Of a stretch of DNA of 64,000 nt, positions 44,546-53,280 are shown piece after piece. Each line of letters begins with the position of its first letter. Within the stretch, counting starts at the first letter, position 1. The position numbers and the translations under genes were made by a program. The notes under the pieces are model-generated. The model saw only the letters and a list, made by a program, of their open reading frames with translations, searched no databases and had not been told where the DNA came from. Origin of the DNA: Halovenus halobia (lineage in GTDB: Archaea > Halobacteriota > Halobacteria > Halobacteriales > Haloarculaceae); contig NZ_JBLKOA010000001.1 of NCBI RefSeq assembly GCF_051414135.1, forward strand, positions 1,243,996-1,307,995, given 5' to 3'.

Positions 44546-45484
44546 ATGTCAGCATTCACAGCCATCGACACGGAAGAACAGGCAGAGAAAGAGGACTTCA
44601 CGCCCGCAGTCGAGCCACAACCGACGTGGTGCCCGGGTTGCGGTGACTTCGCCGTCCTGAAGGCGCTGAAGGGGGCGATGCCGGAAGTTGGCCGCACTCC
44701 GGAGGAGACGCTGCTCGTGACTGGAATCGGTTGCTCGGGCAAACTCTCCAGCTACTTCGAGAGCTACGGCTATCACGCCATTCACGGGCGGTCGCTGCCG
44801 GTCGCACGGGCGGCAAAACTCACCAATCCCGGTCTCGAAGTCGTCGCAGCAGGCGGTGATGGTGACGGCTACGGCATCGGTGGGAACCACTTCATGCACA
44901 CTGCCCGCGAGAACCACGATATGACCTACATCGTCTTCAACAACGAAATCTTCGGGCTGACGAAGGGGCAAACCTCACCGACGAGTCCGAAAGGCCACAA
45001 ATCGAAAACGCAGCCAAGTGGCAGCGCAAAGGACCCGGTCCGACCGCTGACGCTCTCGCTGGCCTCTGGTGCTTCCTTCATCGCCCGAACGGCGGCGACG
45101 AACCCACGACAGGCCCAAGAGATTCTCGTCGAGGCAATCGAACACGACGGCTTTGCCCACATCGATTTCCTCACCCAGTGTCCAACCTGGAACAAGGACG
45201 CCAAGGAGTACGTCCCCTACACCGACATCCAGCAGGACGACGAGTTCGACTTCGACGTGACTGACCGGCGGGAAGCCGCCGACATGATGTACGAAGCCGA
45301 AAACCGCCTCTACGAGGGCGAGGTGCTGACCGGCCGGTTCTACCGTGACGACAACCGGCTCTCCTACGGTGAGGAGAAACGCAAAACCGGCGAGATGCCC
45401 GCCGAACCGCTGGCTGAGCGGTACTTCGACGACGACGCCGCGTGGGACCGGTCGGCCGACGAACTGCTGGGTCGACACACCTGA
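44546..45484 (+). CDS. porB: 2-oxoacid:ferredoxin oxidoreductase, beta subunit
   Basis: A 312-residue thiamine-diphosphate subunit. WCPGCGD, GIGCSG and TQCPTW supply four Cys for a [4Fe-4S] cluster, and GGDGDGYGIGGNHFMHTARE is the ThDP/Mg motif. It works with the alpha subunit just upstream to decarboxylate a 2-oxoacid and reduce ferredoxin. ATG 44546 is preferred to an in-frame GTG inside the porA stop. Confidence 0.93.
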   Translation: MSAFTAIDTEEQAEKEDFTPAVEPQPTWCPGCGDFAVLKALKGAMPEVGRTPEETLLVTGIGCSGKLSSYFESYGYHAIHGRSLPVARAAKLTNPGLEVVAAGGDGDGYGIGGNHFMHTARENHDMTYIVFNNEIFGLTKGQTSPTSPKGHKSKTQPSGSAKDPVRPLTLSLASGASFIARTAATNPRQAQEILVEAIEHDGFAHIDFLTQCPTWNKDAKEYVPYTDIQQDDEFDFDVTDRREAADMMYEAENRLYEGEVLTGRFYRDDNRLSYGEEKRKTGEMPAEPLAERYFDDDAAWDRSADELLGRHT

Positions 45485-45560
45485 GCGCCACAGTTTGTCC
45501 GGGTGAATTTCGCTTTACGGATTCGGAAGATATTTTTTTGGTGGTGGTAAAGAGTAGTAC

Positions 45561-45989
45561 ATGAGTGCAGAGGCTACGGAACAACGTATTCTGTCGGTTC
45601 TGGAGGAAGACGCCCAGGCATCGTACGCGGAGATTGCCGAGCGGGCGGATGTCTCGAAGCCGACCGTTCGCAAGTACATCCAGAAACTCGAAGAGGAGGG
45701 CGTGATTGTCGGGTACTCTGCCGATGTCGACCCAAAGAAACTCTCTGGGCAGTCGATTGCCATCGTCGGTGTCGACGTCGAGAGCGAGCAGTACGTCGAG
45801 GTAACGCGACAGCTCAAGGAGCTCACCGCCATCGAATCGCTGTACACCTCGAGTGGCGACCACACGCTGATGGCCGAGATTCGCGCCTCCGACGGGGACG
45901 CACTCGGCGAAATTATCAACGACGAAATCATGGAACTCGACGGCGTCAGCGCGGCTCATCCGTCGTTCTTGCAGGAACGACTCAAGTAA
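45561..45989 (+). CDS. Lrp/AsnC-family transcription regulator
   Basis: A 142-residue regulator with an N-terminal winged HTH (residues 5-55, YAEIAERADVSKPTVRKYIQKLEEEG) and a C-terminal RAM effector domain (about 65-135). Located right behind porAB, it may control these genes or sense amino acids. TATA-like AAGATATTTTTT lies about 27 nt upstream. Confidence 0.92.
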   Translation: MSAEATEQRILSVLEEDAQASYAEIAERADVSKPTVRKYIQKLEEEGVIVGYSADVDPKKLSGQSIAIVGVDVESEQYVEVTRQLKELTAIESLYTSSGDHTLMAEIRASDGDALGEIINDEIMELDGVSAAHPSFLQERLK

Positions 45990-46034
45990 CGACGGACCGC
46001 TGGATGTTTTAGTCGGTCGGCCACAACTGCTAGT

Positions 46035-47552
46035 ATGACACAGCGGCTGCTTCTGGGCGACGGCTCGCTTCTGGAAACTGTTGCCCAATCAGTCTCCGAG
46101 CAGCCAGGCACATTGCAGGTGGGCACGGACGACGTTGCGCTCGCAGACTCGCTGCAGCAGCGCGGCGTCTCAGTCGCCGAGTTCGACCGAATCGAGCGCG
46201 ACGAACTCACTCGGCTCGACCGGCCCGATATCGTCGGCGTCTTCTTCGAGGACCGAGCACGAAACGTTCAGGTCTCTGAGGCTATCGGGGCTGTCTTTCC
46301 TGAGGCCTATCTGGTCAGTTACACCGGCTGGTCAGCCGCGGCTGGAGACGAACGCGACCAGATTCGCTCGCTCGCAGACCGCGTCGTCGACCCCCGTGAA
46401 GGCGTTGCTGAACACGTTTCCGCCCGGGTTGGTGGCCGTGGCCAGCGAATGCGACAGCTTCAGCGTATTCTCCGTGACATCGAGCATCTGGCGGTCGTGA
46501 CACACGACAACCCTGACCCAGACGCACTTGCCAGCGCGCTGGCACTCGGGCGAATCGCTCGCGCCGCTGGCTGTACGGTCGACGTCTGCTATTACGGAGA
46601 GATTACTCATCAGGAAAACCGCGCGTTTGTCAACGTGCTGGAGATGGACCTTCGCAATCTCGACTCTGACGATGACCTCGCGGAGTTTGACGGAATTGCC
46701 CTGGTTGACCACTCACGGCCGAGTGTTAACGACCAACTTCCCGCCGACGTGGCTGTCGATATCGTCATCGACCACCACCCGCCGCGGTCACCAGTCGACG
46801 CACAGTTTGTCGACCTTCGGAGCAGCGTCGGCGCAACCAGTACGCTCCTCGTTGATTATCTCGACCGGTTCAACATCCCCTTCGACGCCGGAACTGCCAC
46901 GGCCCTGCTGTTCGGCATCCACATCGATACGGACGGATTCTCGCGAGAAGTTGCACAGGAGGATTTCGCCGCGGCGGCACGACTCGTCCCTGAGGTCGAT
47001 TTCGGGATGCTCGACCGGATCGAGTCGCCGAGCATCAGCCCCCGGACCTTCGAGACGATTGCCGACGCGATCAGCAACCGCCGGGTCGAAGGGCCGGTGC
47101 TGATGACCTGTGTTGGTGAGCTTGCTGAACGCGACGCGCTGGCACAGGCCGCCGACAGACTCCTGAACATGGAAGCCGTCACGACGGTCCTGGTCTACGG
47201 GATCAAAGACGGGACGATATTCGTCTCGGCACGAGCCCGCGGCACGGATATCGACCTCGGTGAGGCGTTGCGGGACGCGTTCGGACAGATCGGCAGCGCA
47301 GGTGGCCACGTCGATATGGCTGGCGCACAGCTCGAACTCGGCGTGCTCGGCGATGTCGAGCAGAGCGATTCCCTCGTGAAAATCGTCGAAGAGATGGTTA
47401 CTGCACGATTTCTGGATGTCATCAACGCCGAGATGAGCTCTGTCGCGGAGAGTCCCTACGCGACTGAATCCGAAATCGACGCGGAGTATCTGGGCGCAGA
47501 CCCCGAGGTGAGCGACGAGCAGTCCTCGACAGATAGCACCGAGGAGTCGTAG
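46035..47552 (+). CDS. DHH-family phosphoesterase with N-terminal TrkA_N-like domain
   Basis: A 505-residue protein. Residues 1-125 look like a degenerate Rossmann/TrkA_N domain. The DHH domain follows with HDNPDPDA near residue 157, IALVDHSRP and VIDHHPP, and then a DHHA1-type domain with the GAGGHVDMAGA-like segment (GSAGGHVDMAGA). Relatives include NrnA/RecJ-like nano-RNase or cyclic-dinucleotide hydrolases. It might process short RNA or signalling nucleotides; substrate is not decided by sequence. It ends in an acidic tail. Confidence 0.85.
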   Translation: MTQRLLLGDGSLLETVAQSVSEQPGTLQVGTDDVALADSLQQRGVSVAEFDRIERDELTRLDRPDIVGVFFEDRARNVQVSEAIGAVFPEAYLVSYTGWSAAAGDERDQIRSLADRVVDPREGVAEHVSARVGGRGQRMRQLQRILRDIEHLAVVTHDNPDPDALASALALGRIARAAGCTVDVCYYGEITHQENRAFVNVLEMDLRNLDSDDDLAEFDGIALVDHSRPSVNDQLPADVAVDIVIDHHPPRSPVDAQFVDLRSSVGATSTLLVDYLDRFNIPFDAGTATALLFGIHIDTDGFSREVAQEDFAAAARLVPEVDFGMLDRIESPSISPRTFETIADAISNRRVEGPVLMTCVGELAERDALAQAADRLLNMEAVTTVLVYGIKDGTIFVSARARGTDIDLGEALRDAFGQIGSAGGHVDMAGAQLELGVLGDVEQSDSLVKIVEEMVTARFLDVINAEMSSVAESPYATESEIDAEYLGADPEVSDEQSSTDSTEES

Positions 47553-47598
47553 CTGACAGACGAGAGGCTTTTCGGCCCCCCGCCCCTCAGGGAGGGTA

Positions 47599-48390
47599 AT
47601 GGCAGACCAAGAGAAACCGACCGTCCGAGATTATATGACGCAGGACGTTGCGACGGTCGCGCCCGAAGATACGGTCCGTGACGTGGCGGAACGGATCGCA
47701 CAGAGCGACAACCACAGCGGGTACCCGGTCTGTGATGGCCGTCACGTTGAGGGGTTCATCAGCGCACGTGACCTACTGCTCGAAGACGAGAGCGAGCCAA
47801 TTTTCAAAGTTATGTCGACGGACCTGCTCGTTGCCCACCCTGATATGAAACTCAACGACGCCGCCCGGGTGATCCTCCGCTCTGGGATTCGTCGTCTCCC
47901 TGTCGTCGACGACGCCGGGAATCTCGTCGGCATCATCTCCAACTCCGACGTGATCCGCAGCCAGATCGAACGTGCAACGCCCGACAAGGTGAACAAACTC
48001 GTCAAGACGCTGGAAAATATCCACGATATCGACGCCACCGAAAGTCGCCGTAACGTCGTTATCTCGGAACTCACACCCACTCAGGGAAAGGTCTACGCCG
48101 ACGAACTCGAAGGCCGTCGGTACGAACTCCAGCGAGGGCTTGCCGAGCCGCTGGTCATCATCGACACGCCCACGGAACTGTTGCTCGCCGACGGCCACCA
48201 CCGCGTGAAGGCCGCCAGCCAACTCGGTATCGACGAGATGGACGCCTACGTCATCGAAATTGAAGCCCCGGTCGAACTCGGGATGGCCGAAACCGCCCGG
48301 AAAGAGAACCTCGAAACTGTTGACGATATCGACGCCGTCGACTACGCCCACCACCCACTTGTCGAGCGCACGCAGCGGCTACAGGAGTAA
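47599..48390 (+). CDS. CBS-pair protein fused to a ParB/sulfiredoxin-fold domain
   Basis: A 263-residue protein with two CBS domains (about 8-62 and 72-125), which normally bind adenine nucleotides, and a C-terminal ParB-like domain (about 150-240) whose key motif is DGHHR (D198-R202). That variant resembles archaeal free serine kinase (SerK) and sulfiredoxin-type enzymes more than DNA-binding ParB, which has GERR-like motifs. A nucleotide-controlled phosphotransferase is a reasonable inference, but the substrate is unknown. Confidence 0.75.
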   Translation: MADQEKPTVRDYMTQDVATVAPEDTVRDVAERIAQSDNHSGYPVCDGRHVEGFISARDLLLEDESEPIFKVMSTDLLVAHPDMKLNDAARVILRSGIRRLPVVDDAGNLVGIISNSDVIRSQIERATPDKVNKLVKTLENIHDIDATESRRNVVISELTPTQGKVYADELEGRRYELQRGLAEPLVIIDTPTELLLADGHHRVKAASQLGIDEMDAYVIEIEAPVELGMAETARKENLETVDDIDAVDYAHHPLVERTQRLQE

Positions 48391-48569
48391 GCGTTCGTTA
48401 CTTTCCTTTCAGCGTACGAGTGTCCCACCAGTCACTCTCCAAAACTCACCATCTGGGCCGAGTGCTCCGCAACCAGTTGCTCGATGTCGAGCGGGCCAAC
48501 TGCTGGCTGATATCCACGGCGGACTGGAAGCTAACACATATATCTGACAACCGTGCATGGCTACGGTAT

Positions 48570-48887
48570 ATGCAATTCTGTGACGAGTGCGGTTCGATGA
48601 TGCACACGGAGGAAGACACGTGGGTCTGTCGCTCCTGTGAGAACGAGGAGCAACGGGACTCACAAGCGGAAGCGGCGATGGCAATTCAGGATGGACAGCA
48701 GGACGAGGGGGCACCCGATGTGGCCGACGCGACACAGGACGCCGCCGAGACGATGGAGGTGTCCTGTCCGGCCGAGAACTGCAACAGCGACCGGGCCTCC
48801 TCCGAGATGCTGCCAAAGCCGGGCGGCTCCTACGAGGTTCGGCTGTTCACCTGCGTCGAGTGCGGCCACAAGTGGCGCGAATCCTGA
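48570..48887 (+). CDS. TFIIS/TFS-like zinc-ribbon protein lacking the acidic cleavage tip
   Basis: A 105-residue protein built like transcription factor S: N-terminal RPB9-type zinc ribbon (C4, C7, C20, C23), flexible acidic linker (about 28-62) and C-terminal zinc ribbon (C66, C71, C95, C98, ending ECGHKWRES). The usual hairpin tip with adjacent Asp-Glu, which stimulates RNA cleavage in the polymerase active site, is replaced by MLPKPGGSYEV. The first C-terminal Cys pair is CPAENC rather than CPxC. It may bind RNA polymerase without activating cleavage. TATA-like CACATATATC is about 27 nt upstream. Confidence 0.8.
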   Translation: MQFCDECGSMMHTEEDTWVCRSCENEEQRDSQAEAAMAIQDGQQDEGAPDVADATQDAAETMEVSCPAENCNSDRASSEMLPKPGGSYEVRLFTCVECGHKWRES

Positions 48888-49112
48888 CGCCGCATCTCGC
48901 GACCCCTTCCTCGTGGCCTCGTCTGTTGTCTCCCCCCAATTGACACACCGTTCGTGGATTCCACAGCCGACTAATAACCCTTGGACAACCGAGTAATAAT
49001 AGGTTACAAATACTGTGCTCTGTACCGGAACGTCGTGAATTCGTGTTTTGCAGGGATGACCGATCAGAGGGCGACCAGCACCCTTATACATATTCGCATT
49101 GTAAAGTATTGA

Positions 49113-49313
49113 ATGGTTCCCTCCAATAACCACGCTGAGCGCCGGCTGCCTGAGAAGGCAACGCTCTACTGTCCGAAGTGTACACACGAAAGTCGAATCA
49201 ACGGAGACTGGATACTCCATGTCCACGCTACCTATCTCGCCTACGAATGCCCCGAATGTGGAAATACGATTGAGTCCCGGTCAGATGGACCAGACGTGAT
49301 TACTCCGGCGTAG
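49113..49313 (+). CDS. Small CPxC zinc protein
   Basis: A 66-residue protein with two Cys pairs (YCPKC and ECPEC) around a 24-residue segment with two His (HVHATYLAYEC). It is typical of small haloarchaeal zinc-finger proteins; function unknown. A TATA-like CCTTATACATA lies about 27 nt upstream of ATG 49113. Confidence 0.65.
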   Translation: MVPSNNHAERRLPEKATLYCPKCTHESRINGDWILHVHATYLAYECPECGNTIESRSDGPDVITPA

Positions 49314-49556
49314 GGGTACGATTCAGCCCACGGGCGCTTTTCAGTAGATCTGTCGCCGCAGACGTTTCTTCTGCAATGCTGATATCTGGGGTGAGGTCCA
49401 ATATGATGGGCACTCAGTCGCTAGATGGATACTCTGTATGCAGCACGTCAGTTGTGACAGGGCTCAGAGTCGTCAATCCGACGCTACTGACGAGAACGCG
49501 CGAGTGCAGCAGCGGTGATTTCAGCAGCAACTGGCAATAACTACTGAGTAGACCCC

Positions 49557-49799
49557 TCACAAGCGTGCTATCAGTGCCATTCCAGTCCAGATTGAATTTA
49601 GGAGGCCATGGGTGAGGGTCACGACTGACAGGCTTTCTGTCCGTCCGTAGATGGTGCCGAGAACGGTAACGATACCCCCTGTGATTTCGGAGGTTTCCGC
49701 CCGGACGCTGACGACAACCTTACCGCACACGTCGACAGCGTCGGCTCTCACTCTCTGTGAGGTGTTCTTGACCAGAACAATATTGTGCAATACACACAA
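49557..49799 (-). pseudogene. Possible 3' remnant of a membrane-protein gene
   Basis: On the minus strand about 60 codons ending at 49557 read like protein, with GKVVVSVRAETSEITGGIV and VVTLTHGLLNSIWTGMALIARL, a hydrophobic tail with a THG-LN motif reminiscent of the C-terminus of YndJ-like proteins. The 5' end is abrupt and runs into the palindrome and promoter region of the divergent thioredoxin gene, so an intact gene is unlikely. Confidence 0.35.
49781..49792. promoter_or_regulatory. Palindrome TATTGTGCAATA (sulfur-island operator 1)
   Basis: Eleven of twelve positions match TATTGTACAATA. It lies 43 nt before the thioredoxin ATG, directly upstream of the TATA-like element GATAAGTT, a place where an archaeal regulator can block or assist TFB/TBP. 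Confidence 0.65.
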
Positions 49800-49834
49800 A
49801 ACAGATAAGTTTCCACGGCTCCAACAGTGAACTG

Positions 49835-50248
49835 ATGTCAGACGAGATTGAAGCGATTAAGCGGCAGAAATTAGCGGAGCTTCGTAACCAAGCAGAGGCT
49901 GGAACCGCAGAGCAGTCCGATTCACAGAGCCTTCCAGAGCCGGTTTCAATCAGTGGTGGGGCAGAACTGACCGAACTAACAGACGAGTTCGACACCGTTC
50001 TCGTTGACTTCTACGCCGACTGGTGTGGACCGTGTCAGATGCTTGAACCCGTTGTCGAGACGATCGCTTCCGAGACCGAGGCAACCGTGGGAAAAATCGA
50101 CATTGACGCAAATCAGCCCCTTGCCGCCGAATACGGCGTTCGTGGCGTTCCGACGCTACTGCTGTTCGACAACGGACAGCCGGTTGAACGACTGGTCGGA
50201 ATGCAGAGCGAAGAACAACTCCGCTCTGTTGTCGAGCAACATACCTGA
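49835..50248 (+). CDS. trxA: Thioredoxin with N-terminal PDCD5-like helix
   Basis: A 137-residue thioredoxin with active site WCGPC (C64, C67) and cis-Pro in RGVPTLLLF. The first about 35 residues are an extra polar helix, MSDEIEAIKRQKLAELRNQ, similar to the start of archaeal PDCD5 proteins. It is the first gene of the sulfur island. It probably reduces persulfides or disulfides on island proteins, or supplies the flavoprotein downstream. Confidence 0.92.
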   Translation: MSDEIEAIKRQKLAELRNQAEAGTAEQSDSQSLPEPVSISGGAELTELTDEFDTVLVDFYADWCGPCQMLEPVVETIASETEATVGKIDIDANQPLAAEYGVRGVPTLLLFDNGQPVERLVGMQSEEQLRSVVEQHT

Positions 50249-50279
50249 ACTCTCCCGAAACTCACGCGTTTGTGCATAG

Positions 50280-50302
50280 TATTGTAGTATTCACGAAATA
50301 CT
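50280..50302. promoter_or_regulatory. Half-site TATTGTA plus AGTATT/AATACT repeat (operator 2)
   Basis: TATTGTA at 50280-50286 matches the left half of the island palindrome. It overlaps an inverted repeat AGTATT (50286-50291) and AATACT (50297-50302). AAATACTTTT, about 27 nt before the flavoprotein ATG, serves as TATA box. Confidence 0.45.
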
Positions 50303-50330
50303 TTTGCACCTGTCGCTCTTACTCCCACAT

Positions 50331-51683
50331 ATGAGCGACACCTTTGTGATCGTTGGCGGTGATGCTGCAGGGATGAGTGCCGCGAGTAAGGCAAAGCGGG
50401 AGAACCCGGAGATGGACGTAATCGTCTTCGAGAAGGGCGAGTGGGTATCCTACGCCGCCTGTGGGATGCCGTACTACGTCAAAGGAGCGGTCGAGAATCT
50501 GTCGGATCTGGTCACTGTCACGCCCGAGCAGTTCCGCGATGAACGCGACATCGACCTGCGAACCGGCCACGAAGTCGTCGAGATCAACCCCGGGGCCGAA
50601 ACTGTCACTGTGGAGGGGGGCAGTGAGAGGGTCGAGCAGTCCTACGACCACCTCCTCGTTGGGACAGGAGCAACCGCAGTCGAACCACCATTCGACGGGC
50701 TGGGTCTCGACGGCGTGTTCACTATTCATGACTTACCCGAAGCCGAGGCTATCGAGGACTACGTTACCGAGTACTCGCCCGATTCTGCGGCAATCGTCGG
50801 CGGTGGGTACGTCGGAATCGAGATGGCCGAGGCACTGTCGGAACGAGGGCTGGACGTTTCTCTCTACGAAACACTGCCGCACGTGCTTCAGCCGTTCGGC
50901 GACACGCTCGCGGACGTCGTCGAGGAGCACCTGCAAACACAGGGTGTTGACCTCCATCTCGATACCGCAGTTTCGGGGTTCGACGGCAGAGAGGCCGTGG
51001 AACATGTTGTTCTCGAAGACAACGCACACGCGGCCGACATCGCAATCGTTGGCGTGGGCGTAACGCCGAACACAGGTCTTGCAGCTCAGGCAGGAATCGA
51101 ACTGGGGGACACCGGTGCTATCGCCACCGACGAATACGGGAGGACGAACTACGAGAACGTCTACGCGGCGGGTGACTGCGCTGAGGCCCGACACGTCGTC
51201 ACCGGCGAACCGGCTCACGTTCCGCTCGCGCTGACTGCAAACCGCGCAGGCCGGGCAATCGGCCAGACCGTCACCGGCGACCCGGAGCCTGTCGGCGGAA
51301 CCGCCGGGACAGCTATCGTCAAAGCCTTCGAGCTCGGTGCTGCCAGAACTGGAATCGTCGACGAAGAGCGCGCGCGAGCGGTCGGGTTCGACCCGGTATC
51401 GGTCTCGATATCGGCACCGTCGCGGGCGCATTACTACCCCGACGGGGAGGAACTCACCGTCACGTTGCTGGCCGACTGCGAGTCCGAGCTGGTACTGGGC
51501 GGGACAGTCGTGGGTCGAGAGGGGGCAAAGCGGATCGACACGATTGCGATGGCACTCACAGCAGGCCTGACGGTCTCCGAACTTCGCGACTCAGACTTGG
51601 CCTACGCGCCGCCGTTCAGTCCCGTCTGGGACCCTGTTCTCACGGCAGCAAAAGTCCTCGACGGCAAACTTGGCGAGTCATGA
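50331..51683 (+). CDS. CoA-disulfide reductase / NADH-peroxidase-type flavoprotein
   Basis: A 450-residue FAD/NAD(P) oxidoreductase. The N-terminal FAD loop is VIVGGDAAGMSAASKAKR, and the single redox Cys44 is in YAACGMPYYV. A second Rossmann loop VGGGYVGIEMAEAL binds NAD(P)H, and the C-terminal dimer domain ends with LAYAPPFSPVWDP. This is the CoADR/NOX/Npsr group, which reduces CoA disulfide, CoA persulfide or polysulfide. Unlike some relatives it has no rhodanese domain. It overlaps the M20 peptidase gene by four bases. Confidence 0.9.
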   Translation: MSDTFVIVGGDAAGMSAASKAKRENPEMDVIVFEKGEWVSYAACGMPYYVKGAVENLSDLVTVTPEQFRDERDIDLRTGHEVVEINPGAETVTVEGGSERVEQSYDHLLVGTGATAVEPPFDGLGLDGVFTIHDLPEAEAIEDYVTEYSPDSAAIVGGGYVGIEMAEALSERGLDVSLYETLPHVLQPFGDTLADVVEEHLQTQGVDLHLDTAVSGFDGREAVEHVVLEDNAHAADIAIVGVGVTPNTGLAAQAGIELGDTGAIATDEYGRTNYENVYAAGDCAEARHVVTGEPAHVPLALTANRAGRAIGQTVTGDPEPVGGTAGTAIVKAFELGAARTGIVDEERARAVGFDPVSVSISAPSRAHYYPDGEELTVTLLADCESELVLGGTVVGREGAKRIDTIAMALTAGLTVSELRDSDLAYAPPFSPVWDPVLTAAKVLDGKLGES

Positions 51684-52930
51684 GCGAGCCCACGCCAGTC
51701 GAATACGTTCGTGAGAACCGCGAGGAGCTCATCGAACTGGCTCTGGACTTGCTTGTGGTCGACACGTCAAATCCGCCCGGTGACACACGTGATATCGTCG
51801 CGGAGGTCGAGCGGTTTCTCGGTCCCAGCCCTGTCGAGACCGAGCGGTTCGTGGCCGACCCGGCCAAGCCGAATCTCCTCGTTCGTCTTCCGGGCAAATC
51901 AGACAGAACTCTGCTGTACAACGGTCACCTCGATACTGTGCCGTTCGACAGAGACGCGTGGACGCGCGACCCGCTCGGCGAGCACGTCGATGGGCTCGTG
52001 TACGGCCGCGGTGCAACTGATATGAAAGGCGCAGTCGCGTCGATGCTGTTTGCGATCCAGGCCTTCGCCGCGACATCCACCCAGCCGCCCGTCACCCTCC
52101 TCGTTGCACTTGTGAGCGACGAGGAAGTTGCCGGTGACGCTGGCTTGCCCGCGCTCATGACAGCTGGACATCTCGACGCCGACGCCTGCCTAATCGGCGA
52201 GCAAACCTGTGTAACGGGCCGACATTCTGTGACAGTTGCCGACCGCGGCAGCATCTGGTTGACGCTCGAAGCAACTGGGGAGAGCGCCCATGGGTCACGC
52301 CCAGTCCTCGGTGTCAATGCGATCGACCGGCTCTACGACGCCGTCAGAATCCTCCGTGAACGGTTCGGCACGAAGCGGCTCGATATCGACCCAACGCTAG
52401 AATCAGTTATCGACGACTCCGTCGAGTATTACACCCCATCGATGGGCGAAAACGTTGCCAGTGACCTGTTTCGATACCCGTCTATCAACCTCGGCGTGCT
52501 GGAGGGCGGCGAGGCGGTCAATAGCGTTCCGCAGTCTGCTCGCGCCGAGGTCGATATCCGACTGACTGCGGGCGTCCAAACAGCTGACATACTCTCGGAG
52601 ATCCGGGCCTGTGTCGACGACTGTGAGGGTATCACAATTGCCGACGTCTCCTGGAGCGTCGGGACCGCAGAAAAGCCCAACAGTCCACTCGTTGAGGCTG
52701 TCACGTCGACGGCAGAGGCGACCACAGGCCAGCCAATCTTTCGTCGGAGCGCAACGGGTGGCGGCGACGCCAAGACGCTCCGCAACGCTGGCATTCCAAC
52801 CGTCGAGTTCGCACTCGGAACTGATACCGTCCATGCGCCAGACGAGTACATCCCCGCCGAAGCGCTCGTCGACAATGCGGCCGTCTACACGCAGGTCCCG
52901 GTCGCGTGGAACTCACTTCTTGACCGGTAA
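51680..52930 (+). CDS. M20-family (ArgE/DapE/ACY1) metallo-deacylase or peptidase
   Basis: A 416-residue zinc hydrolase. YNGHLDTVPF carries the first metal His-x-Asp, GRGATDMKG the bridging Asp, and VSDEEVAGDAG the catalytic Glu-Glu. A dimerisation domain lies in the middle (about 190-300) and the final metal ligand His is in TDTVHAPDEYIP. The substrate could be an N-acyl amino acid or small peptide. Its tight coupling to the CoADR-like gene in a sulfur island suggests handling of a low-molecular-weight thiol conjugate such as a gamma-glutamyl or N-acyl cysteine compound, which is an inference only. Confidence 0.88.
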   Translation: MSEPTPVEYVRENREELIELALDLLVVDTSNPPGDTRDIVAEVERFLGPSPVETERFVADPAKPNLLVRLPGKSDRTLLYNGHLDTVPFDRDAWTRDPLGEHVDGLVYGRGATDMKGAVASMLFAIQAFAATSTQPPVTLLVALVSDEEVAGDAGLPALMTAGHLDADACLIGEQTCVTGRHSVTVADRGSIWLTLEATGESAHGSRPVLGVNAIDRLYDAVRILRERFGTKRLDIDPTLESVIDDSVEYYTPSMGENVASDLFRYPSINLGVLEGGEAVNSVPQSARAEVDIRLTAGVQTADILSEIRACVDDCEGITIADVSWSVGTAEKPNSPLVEAVTSTAEATTGQPIFRRSATGGGDAKTLRNAGIPTVEFALGTDTVHAPDEYIPAEALVDNAAVYTQVPVAWNSLLDR

Positions 52931-52983
52931 TCGGCGTACGCCCTGAATTTGGCTGTTCGGTAGCTCATCAAACGTTTTCATAG

Positions 52984-53004
52984 TATTGGAATAGTAGTAC
53001 AATA
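52984..53004. promoter_or_regulatory. TATTGG...TACAATA pair (operator 3)
   Basis: Half-sites TATTGG (52984-52989) and TACAATA (52998-53004) are the two halves of the island palindrome set further apart. TATA-like ATATTAATAC (53002-53011) overlaps the second, upstream of the tusA-sqr operon. Confidence 0.5.
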
Positions 53005-53043
53005 TTAATACTCCCCGGCCGTACGACTAGTTGTGAGATTGCC

Positions 53044-53280
53044 ATGACTGATATCGAACCTGACGAGACGGTCGACGCTCGCGGCGCAGCCTGCCCGGGT
53101 CCGCTGATGGACCTCATCGGACAGATCCGCAACGCCAACTCCGGTGCTGTGATTCGGCTCCTGAGCGACAACGAGCAGTCGCTCACCGACGTTCCGGAGT
53201 GGGCCGAGGAGGCAGGAAACGAACTGCTCGCGGTTGAAGAACTCGACAGCCACATCGAGTTCTACGTGGAGAAAGCATGA
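53044..53280 (+). CDS. tusA: TusA-family sulfur carrier protein
   Basis: A 78-residue protein with the TusA signature: DARGAACPGPLMDL, where Cys17 would carry a persulfide. The family relays sulfur from desulfurases or rhodaneses to downstream enzymes. Its stop overlaps the start of the SQR-like gene (ATGA), so a functional pair is likely: sulfide oxidation with transfer of persulfide sulfur. A second TusA lies at 57325-57570. Confidence 0.9.
   Translation: MTDIEPDETVDARGAACPGPLMDLIGQIRNANSGAVIRLLSDNEQSLTDVPEWAEEAGNELLAVEELDSHIEFYVEKA

Larger units (their letters stand above)
49314..49834. other. 521-bp region ahead of the sulfur island, mostly non-coding
   Basis: Apart from a possible gene remnant on the minus strand (49557-49799) and the regulatory palindrome at 49781-49792, I see no gene here. 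Composition is lower in G+C than in neighbouring genes. Confidence 0.55.
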
